Positions 34,684 through 46,439 of a stretch of 64,000 nucleotides of DNA are shown piece by piece. Origin of the DNA: Epiperipatus broadwayi (Eukaryota > Onychophora > Udeonychophora > Euonychophora > Peripatidae). The notes beneath the pieces are model-generated. The model made no database searches. It was not told the DNA's origin and was given only the letters and a program-made list of their open reading frames with translations. The translations under genes were made by a program, and so were the position numbers. Position 1 is the first letter of the stretch. Each line of letters starts with the position of its first letter. The stretch spans positions 64,001 to 128,000 of the forward strand of contig JAQFVV010013334.1 of NCBI GenBank assembly GCA_028023455.1. Reading direction: 5' to 3'.

Positions 34684-36150
34684 CACCCGGGTCTCGTTTT
34701 ATGCAGATTTATTTAATGCGATTTTGAAGTTATGCGATTCATGTTTCTGCTTAATATCTTTGTATGCAGTTTTCTTTTATGCGATAAAAATTATTAGATT
34801 AGAAGTCGAGCTCTGATAATGCGCTATTACTTTAAATATTATAAATTTCGCGCACTCACGTCAAATTTAAAGTAATAGCGCATTATTGGAGTTTGACTTC
34901 CATCTAATAATTTCAATATTTTCAGTGCTTTATAATAGTACTGTAATAGATTTTATGTAATAAAGAAGTTAATAATTCACTTAAAATCAGAATTTCCCCA
35001 TTTTATATACAGACATTAAATTTTACAAGATTATAATGTAAATCTGTTCAAACGTTATAGATGAAAAATACTGTGTTTGTTGTTATTTTTGCATTTTAAA
35101 TCACATTCTATTTTTGCTTTTTATAAAAAGTGTACATAATTAATTAATCATTTAGTGTCTGCAAGTAATAAATTTTACAAGATTATAATGTAAATCTGTT
35201 CAAATGTTATAGATGCCTATACGATGTTTGTTGTTGTTTTTGCATTTTAAATCACGTTCAATTTTTCTTTTTATAAAACAAGTACTTAATCAATTAATCA
35301 TTTAGTGTCCACAAGATTATTTTTAAAAGGTGAGTAACAGCAGTGGGCACAATTAAATTTGACAATTAAAATCTGATTTTTAATTGTAATTAACAATTTA
35401 AAAATTACATAACGTGATCTGAAATTAAGGTGATGAAATTTGATTTTTAAACGGAATTGAAAATTAAAAAATTAAAGACAAAAATAAGAATTTAATTTTT
35501 AATTGTTAGTTTTAATTAAATTTTGCCCAACAGTGGTGAGTCAGTGTCTTTTTATTATCGTAAGTCTAAGTTCTTGTTTTTATTTTAAACTTAGTTTACT
35601 TTAATGGAGAGGAAAAAAACACCCGAGAAAATGAATTTCTTTGGAAACAAAAATTTCAATTTTAGATCGCTTAGTGAAATGAAAAGGATCAACAGCAATT
35701 GGAAAAAATTTAATTTGTATTTCCTCTTGACTTCGTTTAAGGAGAAGCTACAGTACCTCACATCACATCACATCATGACGAATCTTATGTCTCAAATAGC
35801 GATAATAATTAAAATACCGTGCATGTATGAAAAAAATGTAAATTATGTATAAAAATATAATGTTTTGAATAAAATTAAATACTGTAGTTAATAAAAAAAG
35901 TAAAGAAAGTTTGTCTTGTATCATTTTTTTTCAAATTTGAAATTTTTTATTAGTCATATTTTATTTTCTTATTTTTTTTTATGCGAATTTTAAAGTAATT
36001 TTACGTTGTTGCTTTGCTTTTATGCGATTTTTAGAAAATTACAGTCCGTATCCCCCATTTTTCAAGGTAAGTTACATCTATTTTTGGTGCGATTTCTTTT
36101 GTGCATGTTTTCTGAGGAACCTATCTACCATGTAAAATGAGACCCAGGTG
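34684..36150 (+). mobile_element. Pogo/Tigger-like non-autonomous element, copy C
   Basis: The ends are cacccgggtctcgttttatg and gtaaaatgagacccaggtg, each bordered by TA. It matches copies A and B through the gcgattttgaagttatgcga block, the palindrome (34802-34900), aaaaggtgagtaacagcagtg and the terminal ttctgaggaacctatctacc. It is longer (1467 bp) because 152 bp are tandemly duplicated (35018-35169 and 35170 to about 35321) and because the left subterminal region carries sequence that copies A and B lack. An 82-codon open frame at 35604-35852 has no recognisable domain and is not open in copies A and B. Confidence 0.75.
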
Positions 36151-37400
36151 TATATCTATTGTTATAATTTGCAAGTGTACTTAGTAGCATTTTTTTTACT
36201 CTGCTTTAAAGCTATCTATTTAAACTAGTCTAATCAACAGATACATATATTTTATCACATTCCCACTCTATTGTTAGCTTATTTTTAAATGGAAATCCTG
36301 AATGTAATGTATCTTTACTCCCTAGATCTAGTGCACTTCATATTCAGAAGTCACAATTTATTATCAAGTTAATAAATAGTCAGGAATTTAAAATGATTTA
36401 TGGTTTGAATTCAAATCTATTTGTTTGTATAGTTTTATGCATCTGACACCTGACCAGTAACTATATCTACTATCTTCTGTTTTATAATATTTTTAAGCAT
36501 TTTTAATTTTTTGATTAGGATAATATAATTCTAACAAACATCACAAAACTATCCTTTCTTTACATTTAGCATAAATTGTTTAGAATAATTGTCTTTACTC
36601 AAAATACATTTATCATAAATTTGAGTAATCAATACATATTTGACAGTAACACTGCCATATTCTCATTTCCAGATTAGTTTTTGTTTTGCAACTTTCATCA
36701 GTCTGGGGATTGGATCTAATTAGAATTTAATCTGGTAGCTATAATAATGAATGTGGGTATAATAAGCAATATTATATATTTAATGATTATTTAAGATTAT
36801 AATAGATGACTTTTGGATAGAATTGAAGAAATTATTCCTAATAGCATATGTTAATCAAGAGTTTGGGCTCTGATAAATTATAAATTGTTTATTTTTTTGT
36901 ACTACTTTATTTTTTTATTTTTTTGCACTGTAAAGGTATTAGGATTTTTTTTTTTTTTTAATTAGCTTAGATTTCAAATTTATGATTTTAAGCTGTTGAA
37001 CTTTTTCTTTAATATTCTAACCTTAACTGATTTTTTTTTCATCAAGTTCATACCTATTTTCGCTCTGTAGAATATTGAATTGAGTTTTTATTTTTAAACC
37101 GGTAGTAGATTCATGTATTAATTCCTTCTCTTTTTACTTCCTCTGTCAATCAGAAAAGAAAAACCAAAAGCAAATGAAATACATCCTTTAAAAAAATTTT
37201 TTTTATGTGTGTTGTGGTTTTTTAAAATATATTTAATTAAATAAAAAAATAATAAAATCCTAAACTTTGCAACATTGATATTTTCTAAACATTTTCTAGT
37301 TTAATGTTGTAAACAATTAAATTATATTTTTTGAAATATACACATTATTTCTGCATTAGTTTATTATTAATAATAATTTTTAATGCATTCTTGTCTTTAA
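36151..37400. other. Spacer with a worn foldback remnant
   Basis: At 36650-36740 catttccagattagtttttg, ttgcaactttcatcagtctg and gggattggatctaat resemble the middle of the foldback arm but are heavily worn. The rest is AT-rich with poly-T tracts. Confidence 0.35.
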
Positions 37401-37554
<154 letters not shown>

Positions 37555-37869
37555 GGTATTATTTTCTTAAAAAATAGAAGTTGTAAATATAAGTTCGTTC
37601 AGATAGCTAGAAAGGTCAATCCAAAAAATTTTAACTCTTCAACATAACCAAGCATTGCTCAGAACAATTTTTTATTCAAAATTAATAACACAATCAATAC
37701 GAGAATATGCATATTCTGCCTCTAAAAGTACCTGTTTAATGATGGATTTAGATTTTTTTTTTATATTTTTATACTATCATCATTTTCAATTATTCTCACA
37801 CTGTAGGATGAAGGTCTTTGCAAGTTTAATCCCATTTTCATGATTCATATCGCCTCTTCTTCATATTAT

Positions 37870-37975
37870 TATAGAAAATTTTAACTTGTCCATCTCTCTT
37901 ACATGCAGTCTCTGTCATAGCTGTTTTACCTAATCTCAGAATATGTCTAATCCAGCTTTATTGCAGATTTTTAAT
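37870..37975 (-). pseudogene. Short LINE C-terminal fragment
   Basis: On the minus strand about 26 codons read WIRHILRLGKTAMTETACKR followed by DGQVKI. This fits the 'RWLGHVLRM' block that follows the reverse transcriptase in RTE-like LINEs. Nothing else of the element is recognisable between here and the ATT microsatellite. The match is short, so confidence is limited. Confidence 0.35.
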
Positions 37976-37989
37976 TCTTTTAATTAATA

Positions 37990-39511
37990 CACCCTAGGTC
38001 TCATTTTATGCGGTAGATAGGTTCCGCAGAAAACCCGCATCACACAAAAATAGACTTAACTTGCCTTGAAAAATGGGGATAGGTTCTGTAATTTTCAGAA
38101 ATCACATAAAAGCAAAACAACAAAGAAAAATTACTTTAAAATTCATATTAAAAAAATAAGGAAATAAAGTATGACTAGTAAAAAATTTCAAATATTTGAA
38201 AAAAATTAATACAAGACAAACTTTTTTTACTTTTTTTATTAACTACAGTATTTAATTTTACATTTTTTCATACATATTTTAATCATTACTACTATTTGAC
38301 AATATGCATTCATTTGTGAACTGGTAAGATATCAGATTTGTCACAAGAGGAAGTACAACTAGTACCATTTTCAGTTATGTGCAGTGTTAATGGTTTTCTG
38401 TTGAAAATATAATCAGTGATTAAACTTTGAGATGATGATTTTACTAATTGTTTATAAAGCTCACAATATCCAGACTTATAACTATTTAACTCTCATTGGA
38501 ATTTAAGAGGTTGTTCATTGCAAGAAACTCAGATATCAGCATTTTCTGACATTTTTCTTTGTCTGACACATCAATGTAAAATCTATGATTAACTGATTTT
38601 TACTTATCAGAAAATAATAAATTTGTCTTTTTTGTTTACTACTGAAATAAATTTTAAATGTTCACATTTTGTTTCTATATTAAAAAAATGAGATTGCAAT
38701 CAAAAAAAAAATTATACATTATCATTAGAAAGATTATTTTCAGTTTACAAAATCAATAAAATAGTTATTTTTTTTATTAAAAGAAAGATGTATTCATGAG
38801 TTTTACATTGATACTAATTAGATTATCATAGACTTAATGATACAGAAACATATGTGATCTTGTACATAATATTAAAGACTAAAAGGGAGGCATGAGTATT
38901 CACTCATTTGTCTCAGAAGGAGCATTTGTGCCACATTTCCTGTTGTAATTTATGAGGAACTAAAAGTCTATCTCTGTTTTTGATTTTATTTATTTCTTGA
39001 ATATAGACTTGACAGCTACTGAGGTTTGTCTGAGTGAAGAGCAGCTGGCACCTTGTCAGCCAAACAGCAAACATTATAAAGATGGCTAGTCTGTTATTTA
39101 TTTTAAAAATCTAAAATAATATTTATTTCTGTTATATCTAACAAAATACATTTTAAAAATTTAAAATTTTTGAATATTTATTGTGATATTTTTTATACAC
39201 AAGTATAAATCTATTATTATTATTTACATATTAGTATAAATAGGTTATTTACATAGAAGCTAAGATTCTAAATACAGCTTTAGGCCATATTCATGTTAGC
39301 TGCTACTATAACATTTTTTTTTTAAAAAAAGTATTTCAAGTCAAAATAAGTTATTAATAATTTAAATTTCTTGATACCTAATAAATATAGTGAAATATGA
39401 ACTTCTTTATTGCATAAAATAAAATTTGCATAAAAAGATATTAAGCAGAAACATAAATCGTTTAACTTTAAAATCGCATTAAAATAATCCACGTAAAATG
39501 CGATCCAGGTT
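37990..39511 (-). mobile_element. Pogo/Tigger-like non-autonomous element, copy D
   Basis: The left end caccctaggtctcattttat with cggtagataggttccgcaga and the right end cacgtaaaatgcgatccagg are the family termini, with TA on each side. The first 470 bp follow copy B (ttgatgatgat-type blocks, gaaaattaatacaagacaaac). From about 38460 to 39400 the sequence differs from the other copies and may be an insertion or an alternative internal segment. The family sequence resumes with gatattaagcagaaacataa, which matches the left subterminal part of copy C in reverse. The central palindrome of the other copies is absent. Confidence 0.65.
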
Positions 39512-39651
39512 TAATACACTAATGCATTGAAGGTGAAACTATTCCATATAACAATTTATTTAGGCTGAGTGCTATCAGAGTTTCGTTACTCCATAATCAA
39601 AGCCTTGCAGATTGCCAACATAATTTTATGCAAATATATACCAAAAATATT

Positions 39652-40191
39652 TTATATCCATTTTCTGGAAATGGCAAAGCAAGTGTCTTTTCTATTTATA
39701 GAGTTGGTGTTGCTGGTAATAAAACAAATTTCCTTGATCTTTTTCTTGATGTCACTCCTCTCTGTACATAATATATCAGATTTGGGGGGCTCACATATAT
39801 GGTTAAGCTCTTGCTGATGGTCAGCAAACATGGAACTGCCTTCTTTTTTGGTTATTGCTTGTGTGTATGTGTATCTGTGTTGAGTCAATCTATTACCAAT
39901 TTTGGGATGAGTCTCACCATGGTAAACAACACTACACTCCATCTGAGGGTATGCAATGTGGGTTGCTTCAATGTTTCTTTTATATTTAGTATTATTGATG
40001 AACCTATTGGTGTTTGGAGGGGTTCTAAATCCCACATTGAATTCTTTGTGTAAAGTTTTACTAAAGTTTTTTGGCACTGCAGGAATGTATGGCATAATTA
40101 GGTGTTGTCTATCTTCTTTTTTATTGTTTTGATTAAGTCTTTTATGAAAGCATTCAATCCTGTTGGCTATTGTTTTGTAGTTGAAATCCAC
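39652..40191 (-). pseudogene. Penelope-like C-terminal region with GIY-YIG nuclease remnant
   Basis: The 179-codon frame covers the linker after the reverse transcriptase (MPYIPAVPKNFSKTLHKEFN, like the LPYIxGxSExLxRxLxxxxI block, then VGFRTPPNTNRFINN) and a GIY-YIG nuclease core. The core keeps ECSVVYHGETHPKIGNRLTQ followed by HR, where functional copies have a form like CxxxYIGET with RxxEH. The aromatic-glycine signature is altered (YHGET). ADHQQELNH matches the later conserved histidine/asparagine region. The domain would cut target DNA during insertion. It is in a different frame from the reverse transcriptase. Confidence 0.7.
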
Positions 40192-40242
40192 ACTTATTAA
40201 ATCTCTGATGTAAATGATGATGTTTTCTTATAAGATTATAAT

Positions 40243-41238
40243 TTACATAGATTTATGATTGTGACATAAGAAAGCAGATAGTCTTGCAAGTTTATGTGAT
40301 TTGGGGGATTTTGAGAGTGGGTGGAGGTAACCTCTGATGTGCAAGGGCTTGATCATTATGCAATAATTGAGTGAAGTATTCTCTCTATTAATCTTTAAGT
40401 TAAGATACTTAACTACATTTTGATTGTCTTCATATGTGCAATTAAACATTAGGCCAGAAAGAGTGTAGAGTTCATATAAAATATTTGCAGTAGTATTTTC
40501 CAGTGTTGCTATGAATATATTGTCTACATATCTGATATAAATGGTATCTGGTACTGATGTTTGGGATTTTGGAAGCACTTGTTATTCAAAGTGCTGGAGA
40601 CAATCCCGCTTAAAGAGAGACCCATTGACCAACCATTGTTCATTCTATACCAGTTGTTTTCATATGATGCCAAAATATTTCCTTCCAGCCATTTCATAAA
40701 GTCCATAATAAACCATGTCTTAGGAGCTGGGCAGTCTTTCTTAATCAGCTTATGTTCAATTATTCTGATTGATAGCTGTCTCTGTGATATCAACAACTGC
40801 TATTCTGAATTCTTGAGAAATTTCTGCATCCTTCATTCTATCTACAAATTCAAATGATGATTTAATTGTAAAAGAACCAAAATCTAGATAGTCAATTAAC
40901 CATTCATAAACCAGTTTAGATGTGTTAAAGTGATGGATGCGATCGAAATTCAACCTTAATCTGAGAGGCACTCCCTGTTTATGCAGCTTAGCATTTGTGA
41001 ACATTCTTGCTTGTATGGTTATGGCTGAATAAATTCTGTAATGATCACTCTTTGTTGAGGCCTTATCCTTATGTGCATGCAAAACCAAAGTAATGAATTT
41101 ATCTCTATTAATTTTATTGTTGAACGATTTAATTGCCTCAAATTGCAATCTTTGAATTTGTGTGTCCATTTTATCTTTATAATCCACAGCATTTATTAAG
41201 ACAAACCTGTTGCTTTTGATATCTGTTGGTTTTCTCAC
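40243..41238 (-). pseudogene. Penelope-like reverse transcriptase
   Basis: Reverse transcriptases of this family copy element RNA at exposed DNA ends. In order on the minus strand: AKLHKQGVPLRLRL (normally LPKIHKPGxPLRPI), FTIKSSFEFVDRMKDAEI, a worn segment for the first catalytic aspartate (RIAVVDITET in place of LVSFDVVSLFT), YRMNNGWSMGLSLSGIVSS (normally QxxGxxMGSPLSPVxAN), RYVDNIF at 40519-40530 (normally RYVDD) and YLNLKINREN followed by KPLHIRGYLHP (normally FLDVxIxR and KPTHTxRYLH). The last catalytic aspartate is asparagine and frames shift near 40770 and 40560, so it cannot be active. Confidence 0.75.
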
Positions 41239-41380
41239 CTATGAATCATTTAGTGTATAATTTCTTTTTGTTTCCTCAAATAGACATTTTTCAATCCTTA
41301 ATTATGTATTGCGAAGCTTTTGTATTGCTCTTCCATTTAGCTTCCTAATTTCAAATCTATGGATAAATACTGGAAAAAAA

Positions 41381-41537
41381 CCATTGATTAAGAATTTATT
41401 TTTCCAAACACATAGATATATTTCTTTTTAATGTTAACTTAATTCTACCAAAAATATATCCAATTTAATGTTATAATTAATTTCATTCGTGTATATAACT
41501 TTAGATGCAATATGCTATACATCTATTGCAATTGAAT

Positions 41538-41568
<31 letters not shown>

Positions 41569-42080
41569 TGAATGAGTAAATAAATAATTTATTCTAAGCA
41601 CAATTAAGAATTTTTTAACAAAAAAAAAAAAAGAAAACAAAAGAATAATTAAAGTACATGAATGTGACACTTAAAAAAAGTATATTTGCATCCATTGTGG
41701 GCAAAATTTTGAAATCATATAAAATATATAAATGAAAAGTACTGTTAATATTTTATTTGATTATGTGACGCTGTAATTCTAATGCTGAGCCTACCATTAT
41801 ATGAATATGATCTGGAGCAAAATTTTCTAAATTTAATTAACAGAATTTCAAATTAAAATTAAGCAATGATAGTTACAGCTGATTCTGAATAAATCATATT
41901 AATAATAATTTTAAAAATCATTTTTTATCTTATTATTATGTCATTTATTATATTGTATTCAATATTATTATTTTTCAAATTCTTTTACTGCTTATGTACT
42001 TTCTTCTTGATCTTCATGAAAATTTTCATTAATAATTTGTTTTTGTAGACATCAATTTCTTTTACATTTTTTCTTTTAAT
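41381..42080. other. AT-rich spacer with (TTTA)n
   Basis: A perfect (ttta)n tract of about 34 bp lies at 41536-41569. Otherwise nothing recognised. Confidence 0.5.
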
Positions 42081-42089
42081 TGTCAACCC

Positions 42090-43145
42090 TCATTTTTATA
42101 TGTAATAATAATTTTCATTAGTGTGTCATATATTCATCAATTATTTACTTCTAATATATCATTATAACCTTTCTACCCAGTTCATTTATTTTTCTTATGT
42201 CTTCACCTTTTGTTCCTCATTGTGTGATATTTATGCCTAGATATCTATAGCATTACTCATCTTCCAAAATTAAATCCTGCTGGATATCTTTAATATGCAT
42301 ATTTTATTGTATTTTTTTTTGATGGATTTTCTATATTCCTTTATTATTATTTTAACCATGAAGCTCAAATCATCACACATACTGAGCCAAAAGTATTTGA
42401 TCATCAGCATAGCAAAATGTATAAAGTGGTTTAATATTATATAGAGGAATTCACATTTTTCTATGTCTTTGCCCATATATTAAGGCCTTATTCTATATAT
42501 AATTGTAAAAATGTGAGAAAGGCAACATCTTTGAGTTTTCTGGTTATTTTTATAGTATCCAAAATTGTATTTTATATTTTAACTTCTGAATATATATTAT
42601 ATAATTATTTAGAGTTACATTTGTGTTAGTTAACTCCATTCCTTCCATATGTCTTTTAAATGTCTATATATAAAAGATAATTATTGATATCTTGTTATTT
42701 TTTCCCCTATTACTTAAGTCACATTAAACAAGTGGTTTATTTAAGATCTCCTTCTCTAAAACTATTTGTTTCTCTGATTCCAAAATCCTATATTGAGATT
42801 CAAGTCTATTTTTCAAAATTTCCCCATGTATGTGATTCAATGAATTGTTTATTGCTAACTTTCTAATATTTTTCATTATTATCATTTTTTGCCTTTTTAA
42901 TAAATTGTAATACATGATATTATTAATGCAGTTTTAGAACAAACAGCTAAATGTTCAAACAACTTTTTGCTTCCATTTGTATCTAATTCAAATAAAATTC
43001 CCCAAGGCCAGCAGCCTTTCTATTTTTTACTGATTTGCCTACTGTTATTACTTCAGTATCTTTTAATGTTACAGGATATTCTAACATTTGTAGATTTTGT
43101 CCTTCAACCATCTGAAATTTTATTCTATTTTCTGGTAAGAAATGT
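42090..43145 (-). pseudogene. Decayed LINE reverse transcriptase
   Basis: On the minus strand, across several frames, landmarks occur in the right order: VKNRKAAGLGEF near 43040-43000 (usual LKNGKAAGPDGI finger block), a worn SFRERRS segment near 42760 (usual GFRKxRS), CYADDQILLAQY with intact YADD at 42400-42411, DDLSFMVKIIIKEYRK just after, CYRYLGINI near 42235 (usual YKYLG) and GEDIRKINELGRKV near 42190 (usual EIxxRIxxAxxA). The endonuclease is not visible. Stops and shifts occur about every 30-60 codons. It resembles the RTE/CR1-like non-LTR group. Confidence 0.65.
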
Positions 43146-45385
43146 TTAAAATATTTTTTCCATTTTTTTTATGTATTTCTTTTCTTTCCACCCAAATATG
43201 AATTAATTCTTTTAATTTTTTTTCTCATGTTTTGTTTTGCTATTGTTGTTTTTGTTTTTTGACATTTTTGTTTGGATTTTTTTTTGTATTTAATCCTATT
43301 TTTATTTGTTTTAGTGTTAAAATATTTCTAAATAGAATTCTCTTTTTTTCTATTTCATACTTACTATATATATATATATATATATATAGGAGATTTGAAC
43401 ATAGACTTTTAAGCTCCCTTCAACTATCCACTTTATCTCATACAACCATAATCATATAATTGAAAAAGATAAACATTCTCCAATATATGTATTTCATGCT
43501 GAACTAGCACTCATCTGTTGGTCCAATCATTTCACACACACACATATATAATCAGTGCTCAGTTTATATTAAGATAGTAAATCTTCAAACTTTAATGTGG
43601 CAGGCTTCAATCTACTCCACCCTACAACTCTTCAGTCATGTATAACATTGAATATATATTGTAATCTTTTGATTAGTTAGCTGTATACTTAAAGTAGGAT
43701 ACAAAACAGATAATATAGCCAAAATTTTAAATTTAAAGAATATACAATCATAATACTATAAATTTTGATATGTAATACATATAAATAGCTTGATGTATAG
43801 AGTTTAAAGGTGGAATTTTGTGGAGATAGTTAATACACATCTTTTATTTATAATTACTTATCTTATAAACAGTCATATAATTCCAGTATAATACTTTTTA
43901 ATCAATGCAAGTATACTTACATTGTGCTAAGATTTATTAAAAGTTGCAATAGTAATAAATCAAATGTCAGTTTATTTAATGACAGTGATCCTTTAAAAGG
44001 TTAATGTATGACTCTCTGTGCAGAATTCTGATAAAGAAGAATAAAAATTATTTATTAAAAATAACAATTTATTTTAAAAATATAGTAGCAATAATGTATT
44101 TTAGATATAAATATTATTATTAAATGTCTTATTTTAAAATAGATTGATATTACAAGCTATTAAAATTATAATTATATTTTAAATTTCAGTTTTAAAGTTA
44201 TTCAGCTTAACTTTGTTTTTAAAATATTTATTAATCTTAATTATTTTAAATAATGTAGACATAAAGATAATTTTATAAAAAAAATTGCTGGTTGACTTTA
44301 GATATTGACCAATAAAATTAATTAATTAGCCATCTGACATCACACTGTCTAAAGTATATATGGTAAAATAACAGATGAACTGGAAAAAAAAATCATTAAA
44401 AGTAAAATGAACACCTGTTTCACTAAATTTTGTAAAAATTATAAAAAATGTACTATATTTTATTAATAAGTAAAAGTAATTAAGTACCATCATTTTAATT
44501 ATACATATTTGTATTTTGCTTTATGTGTTGTGGATGTGTTCTTACAAAGTATGAACACATAATATCTTGCTAAAGTTTTTAATGGACTCAAGGTGGCGGC
44601 CATCCCCATATATACTGTTCAGATAAAACTATATTCACATAGAACTGAAGCACGAGGATCCAGACCCTTTTCATTAAGCCTATCCAAGTTCCAAACTTCA
44701 AATGTTTCTATTATTAGTAGCAAGCCATTTGATCTTAGGGTATCTCATATTTTGATATGAAATCCAGTGAATAACTACCCAGCCACACTGCAACATTTTA
44801 TATTTATATGTGCCATAGCCAATATATGTTAAGCTAAGGTAACCAGTTCTTTCCCTTGATGAATGCATATTCAGAATTTGTCTGAAATTAAGAAATCTTT
44901 GATTACTAGGACTAAATATGCATCATTCTCAAGCTTGTTTATAGGTTCAAATTTTAAATGTATTTATGAAACCAGCAGCCATATTAGCATTGTAATAAGT
45001 ATTATATCTGTGGCTAGCATATTCACTTATAACTTGGCAAACTATGATATAACAATAGAATTTTGGCATATTAGCTGACATAGGCATAATCTAGTTACCG
45101 TGCACACACATCTATTTAATTATATTATGATGAGCTAAATTATAACATTCATGGTCATCTTATCCCACTGGGTAATGTCTGTGTGCATTCAATCTCATAT
45201 TTAACCTTGTACAATTGTGTGTTTATTTTATGTTGTTTGAATTACATTTTATTAATTAATAAATCTATTTAAATTTAAGTAGTTTCCATATCTTATTCGA
45301 ATCCCATTCCAATTTATTTATATATATTTAATATTTTCAATATGTATTATAATTTAATTATTGATACTTGCTATTGTCTAGGGAG
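43146..45385. other. AT-rich spacer
   Basis: An (at)n tract lies at 43367-43388. A slightly GC-richer patch at 44580-44720 (actcaaggtggcggccatcc) is not identifiable. No coding motif. Confidence 0.4.
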
Positions 45386-45389
45386 TTAT

Positions 45390-45660
45390 TAGTCCATTTA
45401 ACCCATGTGTTAGTGTGTGCTTAGTTTGGGAGTCTCATGTCTCTCCCTGTTCACAGGTGGCTTGCAGATTAAATTAAGACTTGTGTGTAACCTCAGAAAT
45501 GTCATTCATAGAGTATTAAGCCATAGAGCACTAGTCAATAGTTTGAAGCTTGGTTGGACCTGGTATCTCACCAACCCATTCCAATTGGATTTAGTGTATT
45601 TTATTTGGCCTCTGCATTTTGTTATGTGAATGTACAAATCCGACTGTTACACTAAATGTT
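45390..45660 (+). repeat. Dispersed repeat R, copy 2
   Basis: Partner of the repeat at 22040-22335; the end gtgaatgtacaaatccgact and following gttacactaaatg are shared. It is open for 70 codons but not in the frame of copy 1. No terminal inverted repeats or target duplication were found. Confidence 0.5.
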
Positions 45661-46040
45661 ATAATAAATATTTTTAGACAAATTTGAGGCATCTTTTTTT
45701 AATTTCACAATGAAGATTTATGTACACACAGCCATTGAATGTAATTTTTATTGATAAATAATATTATGATGAAGCAAAACTAATACCCTACAGACACACA
45801 TATATAATATCAAACATTAATTTTAACAGTGTTTCTTTAAGAAACAAGAAAAGTCTGAATAAAGCAGATTATATATTTGTTTCACAACATAACACAGATG
45901 AAATTAATGTATCATTTGGTATTAGTGACATTTTATATTTTAATTTTAGTTTGCGATGTGTAATTGGTTCTATCTCATTATTCAAAAACAAATATGACTA
46001 TTCCTACTCCAAAAAGAAAAAGGAAGGAAAGTGAGCGAGA
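45661..46040. other. AT-rich spacer
   Basis: Nothing recognised. Confidence 0.4.
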
Positions 46041-46059
46041 GAGAAATGACTGTAAAAAT

Positions 46060-46150
46060 GAGTTTTACCGGTGACTAGACTTAATAGGATTGAGTTCTTG
46101 TCTATGCGCTTTAAGATGTAGAGTCTGCTACTCTATTACCACATTAAACT
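46060..46150 (-). repeat. Possible tRNA-like SINE relic
   Basis: On the minus strand ggtaatagagtagcagactc could be a worn A-box region, and aagaactcaatcct, about 30 nt later, a worn B box. The spacing is tRNA-like but both boxes carry mismatches. Low certainty. Confidence 0.2.
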
Positions 46151-46439
46151 TTATAGGAAAATAAATCTTTAAATTTTTTATCAAAATTAATGCAAGTAAT
46201 TATAATATAAAAGTATTAACTTTAAATTTAACTATGAAAATATTATATTGTAATGGCTCACATAGAACAATTTTAATAAAAAAATTAAATTATATATATA
46301 GTAACGATACATAGATATGTCGTTACATTAATTTAAAATAAAAACTTACAAGTTCGCAAATAAGAGTAAAAAACTAAGCGCTAAAATTAAAAATGTTTGT
46401 TATACGTATATACATTCGCACAGATGCTAAACTTTAAAA

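Larger units (their letters stand above)
39652..41380 (-). mobile_element. Penelope-like retroelement, truncated and decayed
   Basis: Four overlapping minus-strand frames together give the order typical of Penelope-like elements: a basic N-terminal region (about 41380-41240, EIRKLNGRAIQKLRNT), reverse transcriptase (about 41150-40250) and a C-terminal GIY-YIG nuclease (about 39950-39750). Three frame breaks separate the pieces. No Penelope-LTR or 5' untranslated part is recognised, so the copy is probably 5'-truncated. It sits about 140 bp from the end of pogo-like copy D. Plus-strand open frames in the same interval are shadows. Confidence 0.75.

Noticed and set aside
35604-35852. A transposase remnant in pogo-like copy C
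   Set aside because: The 82-codon frame has no DNA-binding or DDE motif and is not open in copies A and B.
39569-40857. Plus-strand frames of 82-98 codons
   Set aside because: They lie opposite the Penelope-like element and are explained as shadows of its minus-strand coding sequence.
42684-43459. Plus-strand frames of 60-75 codons
   Set aside because: They lie opposite or beside the minus-strand LINE relic, or result from T-rich sequence.
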